Shown: positions 7,781 through 17,133, numbered from the stretch's first letter. The stretch is DNA of 43,182 nucleotides from Clostridiales bacterium (GCA_004557245.1 SFEL01000015.1:1-43182), one strand, 5' to 3'. The notes: generated by a model not told the origin, from the sequence alone. Numbers and translations: made by a program.

Positions 7781-8750
7781 ACAGTTCACCCAGCCTTTCG
7801 GTTATCACCTTATCCGGCAGGTTATTGCGCTTTGCGGTGATTATGAGCCTAAGGCACTTTGCCTCCTGCTCCCGGCCCAAAAGATAGCCTATCAGCGGCT
7901 CTATGCCGCCCTCGGCGAACTTTGCCCCTTTAAAAAGGGATATGAGGTAATTGTCCCGCTGGCGCTCCAGCTCTGTGAGCCTGCCGCTCCTGCCGTATTC
8001 CTCCAGGCCCTTGAGTATGCTCTCTCGTGCGGGGCCTGTGGCCGCCGCCCTGGCTATGCCCTCCTCCGGCCCGTCAAAGCACTGTATGAGCAGCCTGTGG
8101 GATACGTATCCCTCCGGCATGAGAGACGCCTTGAGCTTATCCGCCCCCGCGCCCATATTGCGCATGCGCAGCAGCGTCAGTATGTTGGTAAAATCCGCCA
8201 GGCTCCTGAAGTACTCAAGGGAAACCCCCTTTGCGTTGTTCAGGCAATGCTCAAGGTATGCCCGGTCTATCTCGGTGGATATCCTGCCCGGGTCTATCTC
8301 CCCGGAGAAGGACTGCTCAAGGGCGTTGAGCCGCTTGGTAAATTCCTCCGGCAGCTCCCTGTAATCTGCGTTGTGTACCATGCGGATAATGTCGTCCTTG
8401 GGGTATACTCCCTTCATGAGGGCGGGGGAGTCCGCTGTGCCGGTAAGCCGCTGCTTTATGAGCAGCTTCAGGTTGTTGGCGTCCCCCTTGAGTATGAACA
8501 GGTCCGTCTGCTCCGGGCTGAAGGTAACTTCGTTTATGAGGGCGTAGGCGTCGGAAAGCTCCTTTGCGATCATCCTGTCCCCGTCGGAAAGCTGAGGGTC
8601 GGAAATCCCGCCGTAGCCTATGTCCCCCAATGCCCTCATCACCTCGGCGGGGCTGGCCTCGGCCATTCTCGCCATGCGTTCGGGCTTTACCATGTCCTTT
8701 TCGTGCACCCTTATGCGGGTAACTGCGTAAACAGGGCTTTTCTGTGGCAT
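7773..8750 (-). CDS. atpC: V-type ATP synthase subunit C
   Basis: Subunit C (V/A-type C, eukaryotic d) links the central shaft to the membrane rotor ring. The 325-residue, mostly helical product starts MPQKSPVYAVTRIRVHEKDM and has the internal repeat of the family. AAAGGAGGGCC precedes ATG 8750. It lies between E and F in the classical order, and its last codons overlap the start of F. Confidence 0.93.
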   Translation of the reverse strand: MPQKSPVYAVTRIRVHEKDMVKPERMARMAEASPAEVMRALGDIGYGGISDPQLSDGDRMIAKELSDAYALINEVTFSPEQTDLFILKGDANNLKLLIKQRLTGTADSPALMKGVYPKDDIIRMVHNADYRELPEEFTKRLNALEQSFSGEIDPGRISTEIDRAYLEHCLNNAKGVSLEYFRSLADFTNILTLLRMRNMGAGADKLKASLMPEGYVSHRLLIQCFDGPEEGIARAAATGPARESILKGLEEYGRSGRLTELERQRDNYLISLFKGAKFAEGGIEPLIGYLLGREQEAKCLRLIITAKRNNLPDKVITERLGELYG

Positions 8751-8762
8751 ACAGGCCCTCCT

Positions 8763-9353
8763 TTACTCGAACAGCACGCGGGCCGCTTCGCTTTCGCGCC
8801 TTTCACGGAAGTCACGGAGCATGGCCTCAAAGGTGCAGTCCGTCTCGTATCCGCAGCCCAGCAGCCTGAAGCCGCCTCCCGCCTCTATATCCTCGCCCAG
8901 CTCCACGGGGCGGAGGAGGGAGGGGTTCTGCTTTTCTATAAGCGAGGCGAGCCTTGCCCTGTCAGGCTTTGCCGGGCGCAAGGTTTCTCCGCCCTTTACG
9001 TTTTCCCTTATCATAAGGCTAAGCAGCGCTTCCCGCTTTTCGTCCTCCAGGGCGCAAAGCTCCTTTTCAGCCAGCTCGAAGGCCTCGTCCAGCACCCGGC
9101 GCTTTTCCCTGAGGGCGGTCTTGCGGCTGTCCAGCGCGCCGTTGGTACGGCTGCGCTCTATTATATCCGCCGCTGCCTTTTCAGCCTTTTTCGCGTATTC
9201 TATATTGAGCCTCTCAGCCTCGGCCTCGGCCTGGGAGCTTATGGCCCCTGCCTTCGCCTCCGCCTCCATTATGATGCGGCCGGCCTCGGCTTCCGCCTCC
9301 TCCACTATGCGGGAGGTGAGCTTTTCAGCCCCGAAATTAGTGTCGTTTGCCAT
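8763..9353 (-). CDS. atpE: V-type ATP synthase subunit E
   Basis: Subunit E pairs with H/G to form the peripheral stalk. The 196 residues have a long Ala/Glu/Lys-rich N-terminal helix (about 10-120) that should form a coiled coil, and a globular C-terminal part that contacts A3B3. It starts 12 bp after subunit K, with GGAGC upstream of ATG 9353. Confidence 0.9.
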   Translation of the reverse strand: MANDTNFGAEKLTSRIVEEAEAEAGRIIMEAEAKAGAISSQAEAEAERLNIEYAKKAEKAAADIIERSRTNGALDSRKTALREKRRVLDEAFELAEKELCALEDEKREALLSLMIRENVKGGETLRPAKPDRARLASLIEKQNPSLLRPVELGEDIEAGGGFRLLGCGYETDCTFEAMLRDFRERRESEAARVLFE

Positions 9354-9365
9354 ATGCCGCTCCGA

Positions 9366-9857
9366 TTAGACCTGCACGCCGTTGACAAGCAGGAAGGAGA
9401 ACAGCAGGGAAAGCACCGCGTAGGTTTCTACCATTACGGCAAAAATTATGGCCTTGCCGGATTCCTCGGGCCTCTTTCCTACCATGGCTATGCCGGTGGC
9501 CGCGGTCCTGCCCTGTGCAATGGCTGAAAGCAGGCCGCCGAAGGCTATGGGCAGCGAGGCGAAGAACAGCTGTAAGCCAGCCGCGGTGGAAATGGCGCCG
9601 CCCGCCCCCAGCAGGCCCGCCTTACCGGCGATAACGAAGCCTATGAGCAGGCCGTATATGCCCTGAGTACCGGGCAGCAGCTGCAATACCAGCACCTTAC
9701 CGAACTTATCCGGGTCCTCGGCTATTACCGCCGCGCCCGCTTCGCCCGCGTGGCCAACGCCTATTGCCGAGCCTATGCCGGCGAACATTGCCGCAAAGGC
9801 CGCCCCCGCCGCCGCCAGAAGCTGTCCGTTTATACCGATGGTGTCAAAGAATGTCAT
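9366..9857 (-). CDS. atpK: V-type ATP synthase subunit K (proteolipid), Na+-type ligand set
   Basis: This 163-residue rotor-ring protein has four membrane helices made of two homologous hairpins. The first hairpin has L61, T64 and Q65 (LPGTQG), with the same numbering as the Na+-binding residues of E. hirae NtpK. The second hairpin has Q115 (AIAQG) and the ion-binding E144 (VETYA), corresponding to Q110 and E139. The set predicts Na+ rather than H+ transport; this is an inference from family knowledge. AGGAGG precedes ATG 9857. Confidence 0.95.
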   Translation of the reverse strand: MTFFDTIGINGQLLAAAGAAFAAMFAGIGSAIGVGHAGEAGAAVIAEDPDKFGKVLVLQLLPGTQGIYGLLIGFVIAGKAGLLGAGGAISTAAGLQLFFASLPIAFGGLLSAIAQGRTAATGIAMVGKRPEESGKAIIFAVMVETYAVLSLLFSFLLVNGVQV

Positions 9858-9925
9858 AGCTTGAAACCTCCTGAAAAATTGTTGATCGTGTTATAATCCC
9901 TTATATATTAAGAAGCCCATACCTC

Positions 9926-11839
9926 TTATTTTACGTTCACGTACTTTGTCTCGTATCTCAGCGGCTTGAATGCCTTGCCCCCCGCCTCGTAGAACTTGCC
10001 GAAGAACTCCACGTACTGGAGTCTTGCCGAGTGTACGAAGCAGCCCAGCGTGCTTATGGCCATCATGAAGGCGTGCAGCGCTACCGACAGTACCGTAACT
10101 ATGATAAAGCCCACCACCATCAGCACCGGGTTCCCCTTGAAGGAGGCGAACAGCATATCCCAGCAGAGAGTATTGAGCACCAGACCTATAACGCCGGTGG
10201 AAAGGCCCAGGGCGAATATGCGGGCATAGGACAGTACGTCGCCCAGCCACGAGGTCACGTCATAAAGCTTGCCTGCGCCGGACATCAGCCGCCCGGCCAC
10301 ATTCTTCTTGGAGCGCCCCGCGAACAGTAATACCACTGCCGCGAACCCTATGGCCATCCACTTGCCTGCGGTCCCCAGTGCGGCGGGAAGCCCCAGTGAA
10401 GGCGCCGCCATCAGGAGAAGGCCGGTTATTATGAACACCCATGACAGGTTATCGACTATGGCTCCTGCCCAGTCCCCTTGCTTTATGCAGCTGTATGCGG
10501 CGATAAATACCGCGTAAAACATCTGTATTATGCCCATTGCCGCACAGAGCGCCAGCATGGCTATCGGGTTGGCCGAGGAATCTATTATGGGGAAGGTGTT
10601 CTCAAGGGCGGTGCCCTTCAAAATTACGGGCCAGCTGACGCCGGCGAAGGTGCCGAACAGCAGCCCCATGAAAATTGTGGAAATTCCTCCCATCAGCAGC
10701 ACCTTGGCCAGGTTCTCCATCATGCCCCTTGGCTTTAAGTATTTCAAAAACGCCCAGGCTCCCAGCGCAAGCACCGCGCCGTAAACCGTATCCGAAAGCA
10801 TCATGCCAAAGAAGATGAAGTAAAATGGAGCCATCAGCGGCGTGCCGTCTATGCTGCCGTAAGCCGGGAGGGAATAGAGGTTTGTAACCGCCTCATAGGG
10901 GGCGATCAGCCTGCTGTTTTTGAGCACAGTAGGCACCGCGTCTCCCTCGGCAGGATCCTCAAAGCCGAGATAATAAACGTCCGTGATCTTTTCGATCTCT
11001 TGGCGCACCTTTTCCGTCATGTCCTCACGGACCCAGCCTGTGAGCAGAAACGCGGTATTGGTATGAGCCAGAGCTTCCTTGCTCTGCTCCCTGTCCCGGT
11101 CTATGGCCGCGCCGTCCAGCGCCCTGCATATTTCCTCCCGCTTGGGTGCGAAGGCTGCAAGCTGGGCTTCCAACTGTGCCTTTTCCGCCTCCAGCGCTTC
11201 TATCTCCGTCCTGAGCCGCTGTATATTCTCCGAGGCGGTGCCCCTGATGTCCCCGAAGCCCTTCTCCTGGAAGCCGGAGGCCCTTATGGAGGACGCTATG
11301 CCGGCATACTCGTCATTGCGGCATATCACCAGAGCCGCCCGCTCCTTTTCGCCGCCGTAAAGCTGCACCAGCGCGCCGGTTTCCATGAGGGAGTTCACAC
11401 CGTCCGCAGGCACTGTGCCCGTCATCACCTTAAGGCTGGCTGTGGAGTGCACAGTCTCCAGCGGGTCTGTCATATCCGCCCAGGGAAGCAGTGAGCTGAG
11501 CAGTAATCTGCGCTTCTCGGTATCGCTGCTGTTCTGGGATATGCGCCTTTGCAGCCCCTCCAGCTCAGCACAGATCTCCAGAGCCGGCTGTATGTCCTTC
11601 TCAAGCTCCTGCCGCGTAGCCTCAGGCTTGGGGCCGAAGCCCGCCTTCCTGGCGTAGGGCTTGAGCAGCTCCTCGGCGCTTTGCAGCCGCTGGACCCTTC
11701 CCTCGGCGGCGGCCGAGGACTGTTCCCCTTCGCCGGCGGAAATGAGCTGTACCGCGCAAATTGACTGGAGGGCCTGCAATATGGCCTCCCGGTGCTCCAG
11801 AAGGGCAGCCAGAGTCAATTTCTTCATTGGTACTATCAT
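9926..11839 (-). CDS. atpI: V-type ATP synthase subunit I
   Basis: Subunit I (V/A-type a) is the membrane stator that carries the ion half-channels. The 637-residue product has a soluble coiled-coil N-terminal half (to about 330) and a C-terminal half with about seven membrane segments. An open frame continues upstream, but ATG 11839 overlaps the stop codon of H as ATGA and gives the usual start MIVPMKKLTLAALLEHREA. Translation coupling to H is likely. Confidence 0.93.
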   Translation of the reverse strand: MIVPMKKLTLAALLEHREAILQALQSICAVQLISAGEGEQSSAAAEGRVQRLQSAEELLKPYARKAGFGPKPEATRQELEKDIQPALEICAELEGLQRRISQNSSDTEKRRLLLSSLLPWADMTDPLETVHSTASLKVMTGTVPADGVNSLMETGALVQLYGGEKERAALVICRNDEYAGIASSIRASGFQEKGFGDIRGTASENIQRLRTEIEALEAEKAQLEAQLAAFAPKREEICRALDGAAIDRDREQSKEALAHTNTAFLLTGWVREDMTEKVRQEIEKITDVYYLGFEDPAEGDAVPTVLKNSRLIAPYEAVTNLYSLPAYGSIDGTPLMAPFYFIFFGMMLSDTVYGAVLALGAWAFLKYLKPRGMMENLAKVLLMGGISTIFMGLLFGTFAGVSWPVILKGTALENTFPIIDSSANPIAMLALCAAMGIIQMFYAVFIAAYSCIKQGDWAGAIVDNLSWVFIITGLLLMAAPSLGLPAALGTAGKWMAIGFAAVVLLFAGRSKKNVAGRLMSGAGKLYDVTSWLGDVLSYARIFALGLSTGVIGLVLNTLCWDMLFASFKGNPVLMVVGFIIVTVLSVALHAFMMAISTLGCFVHSARLQYVEFFGKFYEAGGKAFKPLRYETKYVNVK

Positions 11840-12147
11840 GCCTTGATTACCTCTCTGACGATGTATTCTGCGGCAGCCTGCAGTTTTGCCTCGGCCTTTC
11901 TGCATTCCTCCGCTGCCTCTTTATCCGCCCGGGCAGTCAGCTCCGCCGCCAGCGCGGCGCCCTGCTTCTCCGCCTCGTCCTTTGCCCTCTGTATCATGGC
12001 GCGCCCCGCGTCATGGGTCTCCTTTATGGTCTTCCCACGGCGCGCCTCCGCATCGTCCGTTATTTCCTTTGCCCTTGCGGCAGCCTGTTTTTTCAGCTCC
12101 GCACCCATCGCCTCAGCCTGGGTTATACGTTCAATAATGGTCGGCAA
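11836..12147 (-). CDS. atpH: V-type ATP synthase subunit H/G (peripheral stalk)
   Basis: This is a 103-residue, Ala/Glu/Lys/Arg-rich, almost wholly helical protein that fits the G/H peripheral-stalk subunit pairing with E. It is the first gene of the operon. The start is TTG at 12147, nine bases after AGAAGGAGG; no ATG fits both the frame and the ribosome binding site. A weak start codon on a stalk subunit may tune its amount, but this is only a suggestion. Confidence 0.85.
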   Translation of the reverse strand: MPTIIERITQAEAMGAELKKQAAARAKEITDDAEARRGKTIKETHDAGRAMIQRAKDEAEKQGAALAAELTARADKEAAEECRKAEAKLQAAAEYIVREVIKA

Positions 12148-12453
12148 TGCACCCTACCTCCTTCTTATAATGTGTATGTTAAAAAGCTCAAGCTTTAATA
12201 TTTTTTTATAGAACCGCAGTTAACGGCAAATTATGATTTAAAATGCAAATGACAGGTTTCTTTTATTCAGATATTATTTGGTTTCTTATTATTTTATCCT
12301 ATTAATGAAGAATCCGCAATAGACAAATTCAATACTTTGTTATGAAAATCACAAATGAAATTTATGAGAGAGGGTACTATGCGATTTTTTACGTAAAAAT
12401 ATTTAAATATGTAGAATATTTGGCCTTAAATGCATAATTACAGGATTAAGGGT
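12148..12453. other. AT-rich upstream region of the V-ATPase operon
   Basis: There is no gene here. The ribosome binding site of the first V-ATPase gene is at its left end. On the minus strand AAAGCT-TG-AGCTTT forms a small palindrome near 12185-12198. The operon promoter should lie here, but I cannot choose among several AT-rich candidates; a TATAAG box near 12168 would leave almost no leader. Confidence 0.5.
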
Positions 12454-12482
12454 CAAAAAATACGCCCGGGAGAACCGGGCGT
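12454..12482 (-). terminator. Intrinsic terminator of the SH3/sortase-B-like gene
   Basis: ACGCCCGG (12462-12469), loop GAGAA and CCGGGCGT (12475-12482) form an 8-bp GC-rich stem. On the minus strand it is followed by ATTTTTTG. It lies 24 bp after the stop codon of the gene at 12506-13783. Confidence 0.85.
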
Positions 12483-12505
12483 GTCATATATACCTTTTGT
12501 TTGAA

Positions 12506-13783
12506 TCAGCTGCGGGCTTTCAGCAGCACGTACAGCTTGCTGGTGGCATTGCTGTTGTTTTCGTATTTGTCGCCGCAGGTGATGAGCATGGCGTACTTGC
12601 CGTCGTCGCTGTAGCTGACGTTGGGATTGATCCAGCCCTTGAGGCCGCTCTGGCCGGCATAGCTCAGCTGCCTGCTCACATAGCTGCTGGCGTTGGTGTT
12701 CCACGGCCTTGCGTTATAGCTGAGTATCTCGGTGCTCTGGTTGGGGGCAATCTCGTACAGGCACATTATGTCCCAGGTCTTATATCCGTCCAGATTCATG
12801 GTTATCCTGGTGGTATTGAATTTGCTGCCGCAGGAAGCGCCGCAGCTCTCGCACCTGCTCTTACCTATGAGGGCGTTCTGCACGTGATGCAGGTTGTGAA
12901 AGTACTTGCCCTTGCCGCCGCGGACGTTGTGGCCCAGCACAGAATGTACCTTGGAGCCCTTAGCGGTGAGGGTATGCACGTATTCATAGTGTCCCTTGCG
13001 GTATTCGGCGGAGTAGTAGTACCTGTTGCCTTCGCTGTTGGTGTAGTTGCCGTAGATGGTATAGGTGCCTGCGCCGGGTATCTTTATGCTGCCCCACTTT
13101 TCACTCGCCGACCCATGCCCTACCTCAGTTGCGCCGCTGGTAGCCCTGTTCAGCTTGCCGGCGCTGTCGGCGCTGCCTGCGCCGGAGCCGGTATTGGCAT
13201 CCTGAATGGTAAAGTCTGCCTTCTTTACGAAGCCCTTTACGCCGTCACGCTCCGCATAGTACCAATCGCCAGCTTCGCCCAGCAGTGTAAAGGAAGCGCC
13301 CTTGGCCTTCTTCACCTTCCTGGCCACGTTGGAATCGCTTTTGGCGGGCTTTGCGGGTATCTCGGGGGAGGTGCGCATATATATGGCGCTGTCCCTGGAT
13401 ATGCCGGTCTTGGGGGCGCTGAAGTATTGTACGTTGTTGGCGTTGGCGCTGGGGGCCGGGGTGGCTGCCGGGGCCTTGTCCGTCAGCTCAAAGTCCTTGG
13501 CACGGACAAAGCCCTTCTTGCCCTCGTATTCTATATAGAAGTACTTGCCCGTGGCGTCCTCTCCCAGCACGCTCACGGTTTTGCCTTCCATATGCCTGAG
13601 CTTTACCGCACCGTCGGTATCCTTTGCCGGGATGTCCCGCAGGTATATTGTGCTGTCCTCGGATACCGCAGTCCTTGGTGTGGGGTAGGGGGTGTAACCT
13701 GCCTCCGCAAGCGCATGGGCAAGGGACAGCACTGTAAACAGCGCCATTGCCAGCGCCGCGAGCCTGAGTGATGTTCTTTTCAT
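12506..13783 (-). CDS. Secreted protein with two SH3 domains and a class B sortase-like domain
   Basis: The 425 residues comprise a signal peptide (about 1-26), SH3-like domains at about 37-100 and 125-193, and a class B sortase-like domain at about 228-424. The catalytic His is in GHN (H285) and the Cys in ITCG (C403). The sortase Arg expected before the last strand is Lys (K416, SKLYVLLK). Between the His and Cys is a CxxCxxxC motif (C311, C314, C318) shared with the paralogue at 20409-22253. Classical sortases join LPxTG-like substrates to the wall; no such substrate is encoded nearby. It could be a transpeptidase with altered chemistry or an inactive wall-binding protein. It stands alone between two terminators. 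Confidence 0.8.
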   Translation of the reverse strand: MKRTSLRLAALAMALFTVLSLAHALAEAGYTPYPTPRTAVSEDSTIYLRDIPAKDTDGAVKLRHMEGKTVSVLGEDATGKYFYIEYEGKKGFVRAKDFELTDKAPAATPAPSANANNVQYFSAPKTGISRDSAIYMRTSPEIPAKPAKSDSNVARKVKKAKGASFTLLGEAGDWYYAERDGVKGFVKKADFTIQDANTGSGAGSADSAGKLNRATSGATEVGHGSASEKWGSIKIPGAGTYTIYGNYTNSEGNRYYYSAEYRKGHYEYVHTLTAKGSKVHSVLGHNVRGGKGKYFHNLHHVQNALIGKSRCESCGASCGSKFNTTRITMNLDGYKTWDIMCLYEIAPNQSTEILSYNARPWNTNASSYVSRQLSYAGQSGLKGWINPNVSYSDDGKYAMLITCGDKYENNSNATSKLYVLLKARS

Positions 13784-13827
13784 CGTTTTTCTTCCTTCCG
13801 TATAAAAATTTCTCCCGAGTTGATTTT

Positions 13828-13852
13828 AAAGGCCGATTGTCGGTCGGCCCTT
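13828..13852 (-). terminator. Intrinsic terminator after upp
   Basis: AAAGGCCGA (13828-13836) and TCGGCCCTT (13844-13852) form a stem with a 7-base loop. On the minus strand TTTAAAAT follows. It ends the upp transcript before the SH3/sortase-B-like gene. Confidence 0.7.
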
Positions 13853-13871
13853 AAAAATACATTATTTTGCT

Positions 13872-14501
13872 TTATTTTGTTCCGAACAGCCTGTCGCCTG
13901 CGTCGCCGAGGCCCGGCACTATATAACCGTGGTCGTTAAGGTGATCGTCCACGTGAGCTACGAATATATCCACATCGGGGTGAGCCTTCTGTACCGTCTC
14001 GATTCCCTCGGGGGCGGCTATGAGGTTGACCAGCTTTACATTCTTGCCCCCTGCGCGCTTTACTACGTCAATGCCCGCGTTGGCGCTGCCGCCGGTAGCC
14101 AGCATGGGGTCTACTATAATGATATCCCTCTCGGAAATATCGGAGGGCAGCTTGCAGTAGTAGTCCACGGGCAGAAGCGTCTCGGGGTCCCGGTAAAGGC
14201 CTATGTGGCCTACCTTGGCGGCGGGTATGAGGTTCATCATGCCGTCTACCATTCCCAAGCCTGCGCGCAGTATGGGAACTATTGCCAGCTTCTTGCCGGC
14301 CAGTACCTTGGTATGGGCTGTAGCTACGGGAGTTTCTACCGTAGCGTCCTCCAGCTGAAGGTCGCGTGTAGCTTCATATGCCAGCAGGGTAGCCAGCTCC
14401 TCTACCAGAGCGCGGAACTCCTTGGTGCCGGTGGCCTTATCCCTGAGCAGGGTCAGCTTATGCTGTACCAGAGGGTGGTCGATTACGACGAGTTTACCCA
14501 T
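13872..14501 (-). CDS. upp: Uracil phosphoribosyltransferase
   Basis: Upp salvages uracil, making UMP from uracil and PRPP in the cytoplasm. The 209-residue product has the normal family length. It has the PRPP-binding loop DPMLATGG at 131-138 and the C-terminal uracil-binding region around GYIVPGLGDAGDR. GAAAGGAGC precedes ATG 14501. It follows rpiB by 62 bp in the same direction and may be read from the yqhQ-rpiB operon or from its own promoter. Confidence 0.97.
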   Translation of the reverse strand: MGKLVVIDHPLVQHKLTLLRDKATGTKEFRALVEELATLLAYEATRDLQLEDATVETPVATAHTKVLAGKKLAIVPILRAGLGMVDGMMNLIPAAKVGHIGLYRDPETLLPVDYYCKLPSDISERDIIIVDPMLATGGSANAGIDVVKRAGGKNVKLVNLIAAPEGIETVQKAHPDVDIFVAHVDDHLNDHGYIVPGLGDAGDRLFGTK

Positions 14502-14563
14502 TTTTGTGTATTGCTCCTTTCGGTTTATAGGTTAGTATATTGAATCAAAAATCCAACGCGATT

Positions 14564-15010
14564 TTATTTCGCTCTTTCCAATTCCGTTATTTTGTTTATC
14601 CTGTCCATGTGTCTTTTTCCGTTGGAAAAGTCAGTCTCAAGAAATGCCTTTACTATTCCCCTGGCAAGCTCGCCGCCTATGATGCGCGCGCCCATCGCCA
14701 GCATGTTTGCGTCGTTGTGCTCCCGGGTCAGCCGGGCCATTACCGGGTCGGTGCAAAGGGCGCACCGCACTCCCTTTATCTTGTTTGCGGCAATGGAGAT
14801 TCCTATGCCGGTGCCGCATATCACTATGCCTCTGTCCATCTCTCCCGAAACCACTGCCCTTGCGCAGGGGGCGGCGTAATCCGGATAATCCACGCTGTCC
14901 TCCGAATAGGTGCCGAAGTCGGTCACGGTGTGGCCGAGGCTTTCGATGTATGGCTTTATTTCTTCCTTGAGCTTGTACCCGCCGTGGTCGGCGGCAATGG
15001 CGATCTTCAT
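14564..15010 (-). CDS. rpiB: Ribose-5-phosphate isomerase B
   Basis: RpiB interconverts ribose 5-phosphate and ribulose 5-phosphate in the pentose phosphate pathway. The 148-residue protein begins MKIAIAADHGGYKLKEEI and has the catalytic Cys in CGTGIG (C65). ATG 15010 was chosen over ATG 15028 because AAAGGAG lies five bases before it and the product has the usual family start. It follows sua5 closely, a common arrangement in Clostridia, where rpiB-upp often trail the release-factor operon. Confidence 0.95.
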   Translation of the reverse strand: MKIAIAADHGGYKLKEEIKPYIESLGHTVTDFGTYSEDSVDYPDYAAPCARAVVSGEMDRGIVICGTGIGISIAANKIKGVRCALCTDPVMARLTREHNDANMLAMGARIIGGELARGIVKAFLETDFSNGKRHMDRINKITELERAK

Positions 15011-15024
15011 GGCAACTCCTTTGG

Positions 15025-16062
15025 TCATATGGTTTTAAATCCCGCGCTCCTCAATAACCTGTTCATGTACGCAAGGCCCATGTCCGTCTCCGGCAGCGCC
15101 TCGCAGAGTATTACGTCCGCTTTGCCTTCCTGGGCGCGGAACTGTGCAAAAAGGCTCTCGCAGAGGGTAAGGGGGTTTTTTCTCTCGCCTATTATAACAT
15201 ACCTTTTCCCCCTGTAGAAACAGCGAGTTTCCTCGGTGGCGAAAATTATGCAGGCCAGGCCCTCCGCCTCACGCCTGTCGTACTCGGCTATGAGCTTTGC
15301 CGCCATATCCGGCAATGAGCCTGTGCCCACTATAACCTGGGCGTCGGGGGCGTAATGCCTGTACTTCATGCCGGGTGAGGCCGCGGCTTCCCCCTGCTTC
15401 AGGGGGGCTAAAACGGCGGGGGAAAGGTTTACCGGGCCTATTACGGCTTCCAGCATTTCCCGGGTAATACCGCCGGGGCGGAGTATGGTGACGGCGCCTC
15501 CCATGAGGGACACCACGGTGGACTCCACGCCTATATTGCAGGGGCCGCCGTCTATTATTACGTCTATCCGGCCGTTCATGTCCGCCTTGACGTGATCGGC
15601 GGTGGTGGGGGAGGGCTTGCCGGATAAATTCGCGCTGGGTGCGGCTATGGGCACCCCCGCGGCGCGTATGAGGGCCAGCGCCGTCCTGTTGTCGGGCATA
15701 CGTACGGCAACCGTGTCAAGGCCCCCCGTGACTTCCTCCGGCACCCTGCTGCTTTTCAGGTATACCATGGTCAGCGGCCCGGGCCAGAACTCGTCCATCA
15801 GCAGCCTTGCCCTTTCCGGAACCGACTTCCACAGCTCCTTCAGGTCGCTCTTTTTTGCGATATGCAGTATCAGCGGGTTGTCGTTGGGCCGGCCCTTGGC
15901 CTCGAATATCTTATTTACCGCCTCACCGTCAAGGCCGTTGGCCCCAAGACCGTAGACAGTCTCGGTAGGGAAGGCCACCAGGCCCCCTGAGCGTATTACG
16001 CTGCCTCCCAGCTTTGTGCCTGCCTCGGGCTGCTTTACGGCATTGAAGTACCGAGTCTCCAA
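15025..16062 (-). CDS. ywlC: L-threonylcarbamoyladenylate synthase (Sua5/YwlC)
   Basis: The enzyme makes threonylcarbamoyl-AMP from threonine, bicarbonate and ATP for t6A37 modification of tRNA. The 345 residues include the YrdC core at about 20-205 (GGLVAFPTETVYGLG, KGRPNDNPLILHI) and the extra C-terminal Sua5 domain. It starts directly after prfA, with no gap between the prfA stop codon and its ATG, and is followed by rpiB. Confidence 0.95.
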   Translation of the reverse strand: METRYFNAVKQPEAGTKLGGSVIRSGGLVAFPTETVYGLGANGLDGEAVNKIFEAKGRPNDNPLILHIAKKSDLKELWKSVPERARLLMDEFWPGPLTMVYLKSSRVPEEVTGGLDTVAVRMPDNRTALALIRAAGVPIAAPSANLSGKPSPTTADHVKADMNGRIDVIIDGGPCNIGVESTVVSLMGGAVTILRPGGITREMLEAVIGPVNLSPAVLAPLKQGEAAASPGMKYRHYAPDAQVIVGTGSLPDMAAKLIAEYDRREAEGLACIIFATEETRCFYRGKRYVIIGERKNPLTLCESLFAQFRAQEGKADVILCEALPETDMGLAYMNRLLRSAGFKTI

Positions 16063-17133
16063 TTATTCCGCCTCCCCGGTAAGCTGGGCTGTGCGCTCCG
16101 CCAATATCAGCGCGTCTATCATCTCGTCCATGTCCCCGTCAAGGAAGGCCTCGAGGCGGTAGAGGGTCATGTTTATCCTGTGGTCCGTGACCCGGCCCTG
16201 GGGGAAGTTGTAGGTGCGGATCCGCTCGCTGCGGTCGCCGCTGCCTACCATGCTGCGGCGGGCGGAAGCCTCCGCGCTTTCCTTCTGGGCCAGGAGATGC
16301 TCATATATGCGGGACTTGAGCACCTTCATGGCCTTGTCCTTGTTCTTATGCTGGCTGCGCTCGTCCTGGCACTGGACCACTATGCCGGTGGGTATGTGGG
16401 TGATGCGTATGGCGGATTCCGTCTTGTTTACGTGCTGTCCGCCCGCGCCGCCTGAGCGGTAGGTGTCTATCTGAAGATCCTTGGGGTCTATCTCCACCTC
16501 CACGTCCTCAGCCTCCGGCATTACCGCCACCGTGGCCGCGCTGGTGTGTATGCGGCCCTGGGATTCGGTCTCCGGCACACGCTGGACGCGGTGGACGCCG
16601 CTCTCGAACTTGAGCCTCGAATAGGCTCCCTTGCCTATGATGTTGAGCACCACTTCCTTTACGCCCCCTGCCTCGGTGGTGTTTTCGTTCATGTATTCCA
16701 TCCTGTAGCCATGGCGCTCGGCATAGCGCTGGTACATGCGCAGCAGGTCTGCGCCGAAAAGCGCCGCCTCGTCGCCGCCTATGCCTGCGCGTATTTCCAA
16801 TATTACGTTTTTCTCGTCGTTGGGATCCTTGGGCAGCAGCATTATCTTCATGTCCTCTATGAGCTTCCGCTGCTTTTCCGCAAGCTCAGCCATCTCCATG
16901 TGCACCATTTCCTTCATCTCGGGGTCAAGGTGCTCCTCCAGCATGGCCTTGCAGTCCGCTTCGGACTGCACTGCGGCGGTGTACTCGTCAAAGGCGTTGA
17001 CTATCTCCTCAAGCTGGCTGTGCTCCTTTACCATCTCCCGCCAGGCGGCCTGATCGTTCATGGCGTCTGGGGCTGAGAGGGCTGCGGTCAGCTCCTCGTA
17101 GCGTCTTTTCAGTGCTTTAAGCTTGTTTATCAT
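16063..17133 (-). CDS. prfA: Peptide chain release factor 1
   Basis: RF1 reads UAA and UAG stop codons and triggers peptide release. The 356 residues contain the tripeptide anticodon PET at 187-189 (PxT class, as in RF1) and the peptidyl-hydrolase motif GGQ at 231-233, whose Gln is methylated by PrmC, encoded two genes upstream. ATG 17133 overlaps the end of the capA-like gene by 17 bp. Confidence 0.97.
   Translation of the reverse strand: MINKLKALKRRYEELTAALSAPDAMNDQAAWREMVKEHSQLEEIVNAFDEYTAAVQSEADCKAMLEEHLDPEMKEMVHMEMAELAEKQRKLIEDMKIMLLPKDPNDEKNVILEIRAGIGGDEAALFGADLLRMYQRYAERHGYRMEYMNENTTEAGGVKEVVLNIIGKGAYSRLKFESGVHRVQRVPETESQGRIHTSAATVAVMPEAEDVEVEIDPKDLQIDTYRSGGAGGQHVNKTESAIRITHIPTGIVVQCQDERSQHKNKDKAMKVLKSRIYEHLLAQKESAEASARRSMVGSGDRSERIRTYNFPQGRVTDHRINMTLYRLEAFLDGDMDEMIDALILAERTAQLTGEAE

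Noticed and set aside
6714..9527. Open plus-strand frame of 937 codons
   Set aside because: It is antisense to four V-ATPase genes with clear motifs, has no ribosome binding site and no recognisable domain; it arises from codon bias of the true strand.
12497..13771. Open plus-strand frame of 424 codons
   Set aside because: It is antisense to the signal-peptide and sortase-like gene and its composition is that of a shadow frame.
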